This document shows, in pieces, positions 35,205 through 43,575 of a stretch of 45,845 nt of DNA. A program made the position numbers and the translations under genes. This stretch comes from a gamma proteobacterium HTCC2207. Its GTDB lineage: Bacteria; Pseudomonadota; Gammaproteobacteria; Pseudomonadales; Porticoccaceae. Location of the stretch: the NCBI GenBank assembly GCA_000153445.1, contig CH672400.1, forward strand, positions 265,911 through 311,755. The letters are read 5' to 3'. The first letter of the stretch is position 1. Every line of letters begins with the position of its first letter. The notes under the pieces are model-generated. The model saw only the letters and a list, made by a program, of their open reading frames with translations. It had not been told where the DNA came from and ran no database searches.

Positions 35205-36560
35205 ATGGGCGCACCATCTGACACGTCCCGCTACGCCAAGGGTTTTGATATTCCTGTGCGCGGCGACACCATCACCGCGGACCGCTATATCTCCCAAGAG
35301 TTTATGGCGCTGGAGAACCAGCATCTGTGGCCAAAGGTTTGGCATCTGGGTGGCATGGTCGCTGAGTTAGAACAGGAAGGGGACTATGTGCGCCATAACC
35401 TGGGCACCGAATCGGTGATTATGATTCGTCAGGCCGACAGCAGCATCAAAGCTTTCTATAACTCCTGCCCCCACCGTGGAAATCGTCTAGTGCTGGGTGA
35501 TATTGGCGGCAGTGACCGCATTACCTGTGGCTACCATGGCTGGCAGTTTGCCCCCGACGGTGTGTTGGTCAATGTTCAAGACCCAGATGATTTTCCCGAT
35601 GGCAATCCCTGCGGCAAAGTGACGCTTAGCGAAGTGCGCTGTGAAACCTGGGGACCGTTTATCTTTTACTGCATGGACTCAGAGGTAAAACCCCTATTGG
35701 ACTGGCTGGCGCCATTGCCAGAACGGCTTAAAGATTACGGTCTCGATAACTGGATACGAGTGATGTATCTGTCGGCAGATGCCGATTTTAATTGGAAAAT
35801 TATCCGCGATAACTTTAATGAAAGTTATCACCTGCCCACTATTCACCCAGAACTGTCGACCTTTATTAATGATGGTCTGCCGGATACGTTATTTGAGATG
35901 TATGAAACCGGTCATAACGCTATGTGGATGAAAGGCCATCAGGCTACCACCCGCAATCCAGAGTTCCATACTGGCGACGTGCCCTCACCGCTAGATGACG
36001 TGGCTCGCGCTTGGGAGGTAGATCCAGCCGACTTTAACGGTCATACCGGTGATATCCGCGAGGCGATTATCGCCGCCAAACGCCGTCTTGGCCCGGAGCG
36101 CGGTTTTACCAACTATGAAAATATGAGCGATCAGCAGCTGGTGGATTATTTTCACTGCACATTGTTCCCCAATCTGACCATTACCATGTCACCGGAGCAG
36201 TGCCAGATACTGCGCACCGAACCCCATCCAACGGATCCGCAGAAATGTGTTTTCCATCACTGGGTGATAGCGCCGCCAGTTAAAGGTATGACCGAAGTGG
36301 AAACACCCATTGGGCCCATGCCATTGGAATGGGCGGAAAATCGTCACAGTGTTTATGGCGACGGTCAGTCGGTGGGCTATGTAGCGGATCAGGATTTAAG
36401 TATTGGCACCAGTCAGCAGCAGGGGCTTAATTCCCGCGGATTTAGTGGCTGCATACTGACTCATCAGGAGAAGCGCGTGCAGCGTTTCCACGAGTTGCTC
36501 AATGACTATGTGCACCCGGATGTGAGCACTGACATTATTAACTCTGATCAGCTGAGGTAA
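35205..36560 (+). CDS. Rieske non-haem iron oxygenase, alpha subunit
   Basis: A 451-residue oxygenase component. The Rieske [2Fe-2S] ligands are Cys88-x-His90 (SCPHRGNRL) and Cys108-x2-His111 (CGYHGWQF). The mononuclear iron site shows DNFNESYHLPTIHPEL, with His209 and His214 and the bridging Asp202/Asn205. Members hydroxylate or dihydroxylate unactivated carbons using O2 and reductase-supplied electrons. No ferredoxin, reductase or beta subunit is nearby, so it must use partners encoded elsewhere. It starts the second half of the cluster, and the VOC gene begins five bases after its stop. Confidence 0.94.
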   Translation: MGAPSDTSRYAKGFDIPVRGDTITADRYISQEFMALENQHLWPKVWHLGGMVAELEQEGDYVRHNLGTESVIMIRQADSSIKAFYNSCPHRGNRLVLGDIGGSDRITCGYHGWQFAPDGVLVNVQDPDDFPDGNPCGKVTLSEVRCETWGPFIFYCMDSEVKPLLDWLAPLPERLKDYGLDNWIRVMYLSADADFNWKIIRDNFNESYHLPTIHPELSTFINDGLPDTLFEMYETGHNAMWMKGHQATTRNPEFHTGDVPSPLDDVARAWEVDPADFNGHTGDIREAIIAAKRRLGPERGFTNYENMSDQQLVDYFHCTLFPNLTITMSPEQCQILRTEPHPTDPQKCVFHHWVIAPPVKGMTEVETPIGPMPLEWAENRHSVYGDGQSVGYVADQDLSIGTSQQQGLNSRGFSGCILTHQEKRVQRFHELLNDYVHPDVSTDIINSDQLR

Positions 36561-36565
36561 TCAAA

Positions 36566-37096
36566 ATGTTTAAAGCAATTGTTGTTGCCATGATCATGTC
36601 TGCTATTACCGCCGGTGCGTTTGCTGAAGACCTTTCACAAAAAGACAGTTCCCGGATACCGAATCCACTGGCTCTTATGCGTGCCGATCATATTATGATT
36701 TCCACCGCAGACTATCAGGGCACCGTTGACTGGTATCACAATATTCTCGGTTTTGAAGTGGTTCGCGAGTGGGACATCGAGGGCTACGCCGAGGTGGATG
36801 TGGGCTATATAGCCGCCAATGGTTTTATGATCGAAGTAGTAGGTACCCCGGAGGCATTTCAGGCTGAGGAAGTTGCCCCAGATGTATTCACTGCCATGTC
36901 CGACCGCGGCTATGTGCACATTGCCTTTCGCAGTGCCGATGTAGACGCCGTGGCGGCAGAGTTAGTCAGTCGTGGGGTCGAGCTTGAACTGCCGCCAACC
37001 GATTTTGATGCGGCAGGGGTTCGCCTGCTGTTTATCCGCGATAACAATGGCAACCTAATTGAGATAGTGACGCCGCTCTCCAGCAAAGAGGATTAA
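36566..37096 (+). CDS. Secreted VOC (glyoxalase/dioxygenase-fold) protein
   Basis: A 176-residue protein. Residues 1-20 (MFKAIVVAMIMSAITAGAFA) are a clear signal peptide. A single VOC domain follows from about residue 38: RADHIMISTADY with a probable metal-ligand His42, a second His in YVHIAFRS, and a C-terminal NLIEIVTP with the ligand Glu. This pattern suits a lyase, isomerase or dioxygenase that needs a metal. Export is unusual for the family. It lies between the Rieske gene (5 bases) and the propeller lipoprotein (2 bases). Confidence 0.88.
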   Translation: MFKAIVVAMIMSAITAGAFAEDLSQKDSSRIPNPLALMRADHIMISTADYQGTVDWYHNILGFEVVREWDIEGYAEVDVGYIAANGFMIEVVGTPEAFQAEEVAPDVFTAMSDRGYVHIAFRSADVDAVAAELVSRGVELELPPTDFDAAGVRLLFIRDNNGNLIEIVTPLSSKED

Positions 37097-37098
37097 GT

Positions 37099-38847
37099 AT
37101 GCAACCAAGGTCTAGTTTGAGTATGTTTATTCGAATAAGTTTATTGGTATTGCTAGCGGCTGCGGGTTGCACTGAGCGTGATAACCGATCACCTGATATT
37201 GCTCTCACGGGGGTAGTGTCTTCACCCCAAGAACAGCTTATGGAAGGGGTTGTGGTGATTCTTCGGGGAGTCGATAAATCCCTGTTGACCGCAGTGACCT
37301 CTGATGCCACCGGTCAGTTTAGTCTTAGGCGCGAGCGTCTTAATGCCGGCACCTATGAGGTCACAGTGCGAGCCGCTGGCTATGAATTATCCAGCGCACA
37401 GCAGGTGGTGATTACTCAAGATCGTCCATCATCAATCGAGCTGTCTCTGCAGGCGGTTACCGACCCACTGCGTCTAGCCTCTCATTTGACCTCACTGGAC
37501 TGGGTGAAAAGTTTCCCCGGAAGCAAGGCAGAAAAAGATCTGCTGGTGCGCAATATGGTCAACTGTGGTTTTTGCCACAGCCTCGAGCGCATTGCTCGCT
37601 CCGGCTATAACGCAGAGCAATTTACTCAGGTGATTCAGCGCATGCACACCTATGAGACGGACCATGCCTCCGCCGATCGTATCCAGATAGTGCGCCACCC
37701 GCTGCCCCTAAAAGATTTTATTTGGTACGGACGCAAAGCAACTGATATAGCAGAGTATTTAGCCACAGTTAATCTCAGTCAGGGGCAGTCGACCTGGGAT
37801 TACCCGTTAAAAACCTTGCCGCGCCCTTCAGGTGAAGGCACCAATGCCACAGTCACGGTGTACCCGATTCCCCGGCAGCCCAGCGTGATCCATGATCTGG
37901 ATGTAGATTCAAAAGGCAATGTTTGGTACGGCAATACCGGGTGGGATTTTATTGGCAAACTCGATCCCCGCAGTGGCGAATTTTCCGAATGGCCGGCACC
38001 GAACTTTTTACCCGAGCCGGAAGAGGGCCTCAGCCGTATTGTCGGTGTTCAGGATATACAGGTGGATGGCACCGATACCGTCTGGGTAGGTATAGGCGGC
38101 AATAAGCATGCGGCGTTCTCTCCTGAGACTGAAACCTGGCAGACATTTGATTTGCCGGTGATCTGGAAAAACCCCTTTTTAGGGCCAGTGAGAGCCGGTG
38201 AAAAGGGACTCTGGGCAACAGGTATCACCTCCATACCCGAGGGAGGTATTCGCCATGAGCACGCCTTCCGCTTGGATATCGAAAGCGGTGAAGTGGGTGA
38301 GGGCATAATGCTCTTTGATGACAAACCATTCCCCACAGATCCCGATCGAGTCGGCCAATTAAATTACTGCTACATGATGGATCAGGATGCCGCGGGGAAT
38401 TTCCTCTGCACCGCACCTGAAGCGTCCTCTATTGCCCGCTCTGATGGAGAAGGCAATGTTCGCCTAGTGCCGACACCGACGCCCAATGCTTATCCGCGCC
38501 GAGGTTATAGAGATAACAATAATGGTTTTTGGTTTACCGAATTCTTTGCTGACAATGTGGCGGTGATCAATCTCGATAATGATGAGATTACCGAGTATCC
38601 GCTGCAGCCGCGACATATCTCTCCCTACTACGCACGCCCAGATCGCAATGGCAAAATCTGGATATCCAGCACCGGTTCCGACCGCCTGTTGCGGCTGGAT
38701 CCAGAGACTGGAAAGGTCGTCAAATATCTTATGCCGGTGGAATACGATGCACGCAAAGTCGTGGTCGATAATTCCGCCGATCGTATTACCGTCTGGCTGC
38801 CGAATAAAAATCAGGGGCAGTTGATTCGGATTGAAGTAGCCGAGTAA
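37099..38847 (+). CDS. Lipoprotein with carboxypeptidase-regulatory domain, CxxCH haem motif and Vgb-like propeller
   Basis: A 582-residue lipoprotein. The lipobox LAAAGC places the lipidated Cys at 24. A carboxypeptidase-regulatory-like Ig fold covers about 35-120 (GVVSSPQEQLMEGVVVILRG). A single haem c attachment site, CGFCH, is at 156-160 in a short helical region. The rest (about 230-580) is a seven-bladed-type propeller similar to virginiamycin B lyase/SMP-30 proteins (VDSKGNVWYGNTGWDFIGKL, NNGFWFTEFFADNVAVINL). It should sit in the periplasm or on the outer membrane. Substrate and electron partner are unknown. Confidence 0.87.
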   Translation: MQPRSSLSMFIRISLLVLLAAAGCTERDNRSPDIALTGVVSSPQEQLMEGVVVILRGVDKSLLTAVTSDATGQFSLRRERLNAGTYEVTVRAAGYELSSAQQVVITQDRPSSIELSLQAVTDPLRLASHLTSLDWVKSFPGSKAEKDLLVRNMVNCGFCHSLERIARSGYNAEQFTQVIQRMHTYETDHASADRIQIVRHPLPLKDFIWYGRKATDIAEYLATVNLSQGQSTWDYPLKTLPRPSGEGTNATVTVYPIPRQPSVIHDLDVDSKGNVWYGNTGWDFIGKLDPRSGEFSEWPAPNFLPEPEEGLSRIVGVQDIQVDGTDTVWVGIGGNKHAAFSPETETWQTFDLPVIWKNPFLGPVRAGEKGLWATGITSIPEGGIRHEHAFRLDIESGEVGEGIMLFDDKPFPTDPDRVGQLNYCYMMDQDAAGNFLCTAPEASSIARSDGEGNVRLVPTPTPNAYPRRGYRDNNNGFWFTEFFADNVAVINLDNDEITEYPLQPRHISPYYARPDRNGKIWISSTGSDRLLRLDPETGKVVKYLMPVEYDARKVVVDNSADRITVWLPNKNQGQLIRIEVAE

Positions 38848-38872
38848 ATTTTTATAAATAGGAAAAACAATA

Positions 38873-40723
38873 ATGCATAAACTTATTTATGTTTCGTTAC
38901 TGGCTGCGTTGGCGTTGCCAGCAAACGCGGCAGAGCCCTCGCTCTCGGATCAAAAGTTGCTCTACTCAGCACCGGTGCGAGACAGTATGACAAACCTCTA
39001 TTGGGGTGATTTGCACCTGCACTCTCAACTCTCAGCCGATGCCTATATTTTACAGACGCGACTGACCAAAGATCAGGCGTTTAAGTTTGCCCGTGGTGAA
39101 ACGGTTCAGGCGGATAATGGCATGCCGGCCAAATTACGTCGCCCATTAGATTTTTTAGCGGTGACAGATCATGCGGAATATCTGGGTATTTATGCTCAGA
39201 TGGCCCTCGATGATCCCCGTTTAGATGAATGGAAAATGGGTGCAGAATGGAAGGAGTTATTGCGTCAGGGGGATATGATGAGCTTAGCTCTGGCATTCTC
39301 AGACGCGATTCAGACCAGTGAACCAGAGTATCTGACGCCCGACAGCCTGCGCAGCTCTATTTGGCAGGAGGCGTCTGCCGTTGCTGATAAATACAATGAG
39401 CCAGGGTTATTTACTGCCTTTGTGGGTTACGAATGGACCTCCATGATTACCGGCGACAACCTTCACCGGGTGGTGATCTATAAAGACGGTGCCGAGACCG
39501 CATCTCAGATGACGCCTTTCTCGGCACAGCACAGCAATGACCCGGAAGATTTATGGGACGCCTTAGCGGACTATGAAAAGCAAACCGGGGGTGAAGTACT
39601 TGCCATTGCCCACAATGGTAATGTCAGTAATGGCCGCATGTTTTCGCCGAACCGGGAAAACGGACTGCCCCTAGATGCGTCCTATGCCCGCAAACGTGCA
39701 CGTTGGGAACCGGTCTATGAGACCACTCAGGTAAAAGGCGATGGTGAGGCACATCCTTACCTGTCTCCAGATGACGAGTTTGCCGATTTTGAAACCTGGG
39801 ATCAGGGCAATATCACTTTAGGCACGGACAAAGAACCAGAAATGTTGCAGTACGAATATACCCGCTCGGCCCTCCGCGAAGGTCTCCGCCACGAGGCTAA
39901 CTTGGGTACCAACCCCTTTAAGTTTGGCATTATCGGTAGCACCGATTCTCACACGGGCATGGCCACCACCAATGAGGATAACTTCTTTGGTAAGTTTGCC
40001 CATGATGAGCCCTCAGTGGACCGCACCGAAAAACGTATGGCGGATCAGCTACAGAAAATCTGGCGGCTAGTATCCTCCGGTCTGGCAGCGGTCTGGTCTG
40101 AGGAAAATACTCGCGAGTCGATCTTTGATGCGATTAAGCGTCGCGAAGTCTATGCCACCTCGGGCACCCGCATTAAGCTGCGCTTTTTTGGTGGCTGGGA
40201 ATATGCACAGGCAGATGTTCTGAGCGCTGATTACGCCAGTATCGGCTATGCAAAGGGCGTTCCTATGGGGGGCGATTTAACCCGCGGTCCCGACGCTAAA
40301 GCCCCACGCTTTATGGTCGCCGCCACCAGAGATCCAGATGGTGCCAACTTGGATCGTGTACAGATTATTAAAGGCTGGCTCAATGCCAGTGGCGAAACGG
40401 CGGAGCAGATATTTGATGTGGCCCTCTCCGATGGCCGCAAGAGGAGCTGGTTAACCGGCGAGATTCCCGCGGTGGGCAATACTGTTGACAGTGAAAATGT
40501 CACCTACAGCAACAGCATAGGTGCCGCCGAATTAACCGCAGTTTGGACTGATCCCGAGTTCGATCCAGACCAGCGTGCATTCTACTATGCCAGAGTGATT
40601 CAGATTCCAACCCCGCGCTGGACTGCCTATGACGAAAAATATTTTGGTGCAGTTATAGATCCCCGAGCACCCAAAACCATTCAAGATCGCGCCTACTCAT
40701 CACCTATTTGGTACACCCCATGA
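38873..40723 (+). CDS. Secreted DUF3604 protein, PHP-like metal site
   Basis: A 616-residue exported protein. Residues 1-20 (MHKLIYVSLLAALALPANAA) form a signal peptide. The DUF3604 hallmark YWGDLHLHSQLSADAY gives His48 and His50, followed by FLAVTDHAEYLG (Asp99, His100) and GIIGSTDSHTG further on, a PHP-type metal-binding set. It ends at the outer part of the domain (FYYARVIQIPTPRW). The family has no settled function; a metal-dependent hydrolase is likely. Its stop overlaps the next start (ATGA). Confidence 0.9.
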   Translation: MHKLIYVSLLAALALPANAAEPSLSDQKLLYSAPVRDSMTNLYWGDLHLHSQLSADAYILQTRLTKDQAFKFARGETVQADNGMPAKLRRPLDFLAVTDHAEYLGIYAQMALDDPRLDEWKMGAEWKELLRQGDMMSLALAFSDAIQTSEPEYLTPDSLRSSIWQEASAVADKYNEPGLFTAFVGYEWTSMITGDNLHRVVIYKDGAETASQMTPFSAQHSNDPEDLWDALADYEKQTGGEVLAIAHNGNVSNGRMFSPNRENGLPLDASYARKRARWEPVYETTQVKGDGEAHPYLSPDDEFADFETWDQGNITLGTDKEPEMLQYEYTRSALREGLRHEANLGTNPFKFGIIGSTDSHTGMATTNEDNFFGKFAHDEPSVDRTEKRMADQLQKIWRLVSSGLAAVWSEENTRESIFDAIKRREVYATSGTRIKLRFFGGWEYAQADVLSADYASIGYAKGVPMGGDLTRGPDAKAPRFMVAATRDPDGANLDRVQIIKGWLNASGETAEQIFDVALSDGRKRSWLTGEIPAVGNTVDSENVTYSNSIGAAELTAVWTDPEFDPDQRAFYYARVIQIPTPRWTAYDEKYFGAVIDPRAPKTIQDRAYSSPIWYTP

Positions 40724-41736
40724 CAGCACCAGTAATCAATAAAAAGTGGACGCTAAAATCCCGTCCTGAAACCACCGTTAGCGCAGAGCATTTTAACTTT
40801 GAGAATGAGACCATCCGCGACCTAGTGGCTGGCGAGTTTCTGGTAAAGAATCATTATCTCTCTTTTGAACCGGCTCAGCGTGGCTGGTTAAACGATGTGC
40901 GCAGCTATGTGCCACCGGTAGCCATTGGCGAAGTGATGCGCTCTATGGCAGTGGGCGAAGTTATTGCCAGCAACCATAGCGACTATCAGATTGGCGATAG
41001 AGTGCAGGGCGGTTTTGGCTGGCAAGAATATGCTATCAGCGATGGTACCGGACTCTTTCCAGTATCAAAAATTCCTGAGGGTATGCCCATCGCTTACCCA
41101 CTGCATATCTATGGTCTCACCGGCTTAACGGCTTACTTTGGCTTGCTCGATATAGGCAAACCCAAAGCCGGCGATACAGTGGTGATCTCAGGGGCGGCTG
41201 GGGCTACCGGCTCCACCGTGGGTCAGATTGCCAAGTTAATGGGTTGTCGAGTTATCGGTATTGCCGGTGGTCCAGCCAAGTGCCAGTGGCTAATCGATGA
41301 GCTGGGCTATGACGCCGTGATTGACTACAAATCAGAATCCGTCGATGCGCGCATGAAAGAGCTGTGTAAAAACAGCATCAATATCTACTTCGATAATGTC
41401 GGTGGCGAAATTCTCGACTCGGCGCTGGTCAATCTAGCCAACCATGCGCGAGTGGTTCTCTGTGGCGGTATTTCCAGTGGCTACCAAACTAAAGCGCTAC
41501 CGCCGGGGCCGAAAAATTATATGCAGTTAGTGATTCGCCGCTCTCATATGGAAGGCTTTATTGTGCTCGATCATGTGGAGCGTTATCCCGCTGCGATAGA
41601 GCAGTTAAGTCAGTGGGTTGATGAGGGCAAGATCCTCGTCAAGGAACATATTCTAGAGGGTATAGAAGAATGTCCTGCTGGTCTGGCGGGTCTTTTCGCC
41701 GGTCACAATTTTGGCAAGCAGCTGGTTAAAATTTAA
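40720..41736 (+). CDS. MDR-family NADP-dependent oxidoreductase (CurA/PTGR-like)
   Basis: A 338-residue medium-chain reductase without catalytic zinc ligands. The N-terminal barrel has RPETTVSAEHFNFENETI and the LSFEPAQRGWL segment of the CurA/leukotriene B4 dehydrogenase group. The Rossmann domain has SGAAGATGSTVGQIAKLMG and GIAGGPAKCQWL. Members reduce the double bond of 2-enones or 2-alkenals with NADPH. The ATG at 40720 overlaps the DUF3604 stop by four bases (ATGA) and is preferred to an upstream TTG at 40708. Confidence 0.93.
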   Translation: MTAPVINKKWTLKSRPETTVSAEHFNFENETIRDLVAGEFLVKNHYLSFEPAQRGWLNDVRSYVPPVAIGEVMRSMAVGEVIASNHSDYQIGDRVQGGFGWQEYAISDGTGLFPVSKIPEGMPIAYPLHIYGLTGLTAYFGLLDIGKPKAGDTVVISGAAGATGSTVGQIAKLMGCRVIGIAGGPAKCQWLIDELGYDAVIDYKSESVDARMKELCKNSINIYFDNVGGEILDSALVNLANHARVVLCGGISSGYQTKALPPGPKNYMQLVIRRSHMEGFIVLDHVERYPAAIEQLSQWVDEGKILVKEHILEGIEECPAGLAGLFAGHNFGKQLVKI

Positions 41737-41781
41737 TAAAAAATAAGAAAACTATTTATTACGGACTTAGAGGGCACAATC

Positions 41782-42549
41782 ATGGCCGGTAGATTAGAAG
41801 GGAAAGTCATTGTTATTTTGGGCGCATCTGACGAGCGCAGTATGGGTGCGGCCACCGCACATCGCTGCGCTGCCGAGGGCGCAAAACTTGTATTGGCGGC
41901 CCGCAGACTGGATAAGGTCCAGGCCATCGCCGACAGTATTGGCGCTGTAGCCGTGGGTTGCGATATTACCGACGAAGCACAGCTTGCAGCTTTGGCAGAC
42001 ACCGCTGTCGCCCATTACGGCAAACTCGATGGTGCGATTAATTTTGCCGGTATTGAAACTTCATCGTCGATTGCCGATATCAGCCGCGAAGTATTACAGC
42101 AGAACTGCGATGTTCACTTAATCGGAACCACGCTGTTTATCAAGCATATGACTGCACGCATGACTGATGGTGGCTCAGTGGTAACCACCTCCTCACAGAC
42201 TGCTCTGTTAGCGCCTCCGGGACTGGCAGCTTATGCTGGCACCAAGAGTGGGGCAGATCATATAGTGCGCATAGCCGCAGTTGAGTACGGTGGACAGAAT
42301 ATCCGTGTTAACTCTCTGTCGCCCGGTTTTACGCCCAGTGCTATGACCGAGGGTTTCCTGGCTATGCCTGCCATCGAGCAAGCGTTTATCAATGAGATTC
42401 CACTGGGTAAGTTACCGAGCACCGATGATATGGCGAATGCGGCCCTGTGGCTGTTATCCGATGAGTGTTTTATGACCGGTAGGCTGTTGGATATTTCTGG
42501 AGGCCAAACTCTGCGCCGTATTCCTACGGCTACAGAGATGGGTTTTTGA
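41782..42549 (+). CDS. Atypical short-chain dehydrogenase/reductase, paralogue of the first SDR
   Basis: A 255-residue SDR with YAGTK as the Tyr-x3-Lys motif. The cofactor loop is GASDERSMG (14-22), again lacking the TGxxxGIG pattern, and NFAG replaces NNAG. The C-terminal SDECFMTG ... GGQTLRRIP matches the SDR at 31729 almost word for word. The two paralogues bracket the plus-strand cluster and may act on related intermediates. It is the last gene on the plus strand. It is preceded by GAGGGCACAATC as ribosome-binding region. Confidence 0.9.
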   Translation: MAGRLEGKVIVILGASDERSMGAATAHRCAAEGAKLVLAARRLDKVQAIADSIGAVAVGCDITDEAQLAALADTAVAHYGKLDGAINFAGIETSSSIADISREVLQQNCDVHLIGTTLFIKHMTARMTDGGSVVTTSSQTALLAPPGLAAYAGTKSGADHIVRIAAVEYGGQNIRVNSLSPGFTPSAMTEGFLAMPAIEQAFINEIPLGKLPSTDDMANAALWLLSDECFMTGRLLDISGGQTLRRIPTATEMGF

Positions 42550-42607
42550 TTTAGGCTTTTTAGTAAAAAAGAAAAGCTAACTTATTTAAGTAAAGTTAAG
42601 CCCTCAG

Positions 42608-42633
42608 AAAGCCGCTGCCATCAGCGGCTTTTC
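42608..42633 (+). terminator. Terminator of the plus-strand cluster, overlapping the convergent crotonase stop
   Basis: AAAGCCGCTG and CAGCGGCTTT form a perfect 10-bp stem around CCAT, followed by TCTTT. It ends the cluster about 60 bases after the last SDR. The right arm lies inside the last codons and stop of the crotonase on the other strand (Lys-Ser-Arg-stop). Confidence 0.85.
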
Positions 42634-43451
42634 TTTGCCACGGCTTTTCCCGCGCTGTAGTCATAAACCTCGCCATTACTCAGCGCGCCCAAGCCTTTAA
42701 GAAAGTCACCGCTGTCCATAGCTTCAGTTTCCGCTTCCAACTCTTTGGCTAGTCCCAGATCGAGAGAGCCTTCCCAAGCAGCTCCTAAGCACTCCTTAGT
42801 CCATTGCACCGAAGCAGGCGAGCAGTGACGCAAACGAGTTAGTACGTTGCTTAGATGTCCATCTAAGAGCTCAGGAGTGGCAAATGAGCCTGTCACCAGT
42901 CCAAACTCCGCAGCCTGAATGCCACTGATCGATTCTCCCAGCAAAAGCATCTCCTGAGCCCGTCTAAAGGGCATTAGTCGAGCCGCTAACTGAGTGCCAC
43001 CCCAGGCGGCAACAAAGCCCAGAGTCACTTCAGGAAAGCTAAAGCGTGCGCCATCAAGACAGTAGAGAAAATCGCTGCGCAGTAGCAGCTCAAGGCCGCC
43101 ACCCAAGGCTCCGCCGCGGGCTATACCAATTACCGGCATAGGCAATGCGGCAATCTGCCTGCCCAGTTGATGGCCCATTTTAACCAGCCGCTGAAAGTCT
43201 TCTCTTCCCAGGTCTTCGAGTCGAGGCTGCAGCTCCGTGACAGCCGCTGCACCGGCGTGAAAGCCACGCCCGCCAGCGTCTATGACTACTGCGCGTATCT
43301 CAGTTTGATCGTTAATGCTTTGGAGCGCTTCGCCCATGGCCTTGAGCATGGCCACAGACATACCAAAATTATCTTGAGGATTGTTTTTTGTTAGCCACAG
43401 AATGCCGTCCTCGATATGACGATTAAGTACTGTAGTCTCAGTCTGTTGCAT
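42621..43451 (-). CDS. Enoyl-CoA hydratase (crotonase family)
   Basis: A 276-residue crotonase with both catalytic glutamates of a hydratase: Glu121 in GGALGGGLELLL and Glu141 in FSFPEVTLG. The oxyanion-hole segment is FHAGAAAV (64-71), a variation on the usual hydrophobic motif. It should hydrate 2-enoyl-CoA, giving 3-hydroxyacyl-CoA. It is on the minus strand, converging with the catabolic cluster. The gene begins after the TonB receptor terminator, so it probably has its own promoter in 43452-43514. Confidence 0.9.
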   Translation of the reverse strand: MQQTETTVLNRHIEDGILWLTKNNPQDNFGMSVAMLKAMGEALQSINDQTEIRAVVIDAGGRGFHAGAAAVTELQPRLEDLGREDFQRLVKMGHQLGRQIAALPMPVIGIARGGALGGGLELLLRSDFLYCLDGARFSFPEVTLGFVAAWGGTQLAARLMPFRRAQEMLLLGESISGIQAAEFGLVTGSFATPELLDGHLSNVLTRLRHCSPASVQWTKECLGAAWEGSLDLGLAKELEAETEAMDSGDFLKGLGALSNGEVYDYSAGKAVAKKSR

Positions 43452-43514
43452 GGTTGCTTACCTATTTTTTGTAAAGGTTTTTTTTACTAATATTGCTAGA
43501 AAGACGAATATTAA

Positions 43515-43547
43515 AAAAGGCGGCTGAACTGAGTTCAACCGCCTTTT
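43515..43547 (-). terminator. Rho-independent terminator after the TonB-dependent receptor
   Basis: AAAAGGCGGCTGAAC and GTTCAACCGCCTTTT form a 15-base stem with one mismatch around TGA. Read on the minus strand it ends in six T. It lies about 30 bases past the receptor stop and separates the receptor from the crotonase transcript. Confidence 0.92.
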
Positions 43548-43575
43548 AGTTACTGCTTCTTAAGAGTTCAGATAC

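Noticed and set aside
36566-37096. Methylmalonyl-CoA epimerase for the propionyl-CoA module
   Set aside because: The protein has a VOC fold but also a clear signal peptide, and it sits in a different operon 16 kb away. A cytoplasmic epimerase role is unlikely.
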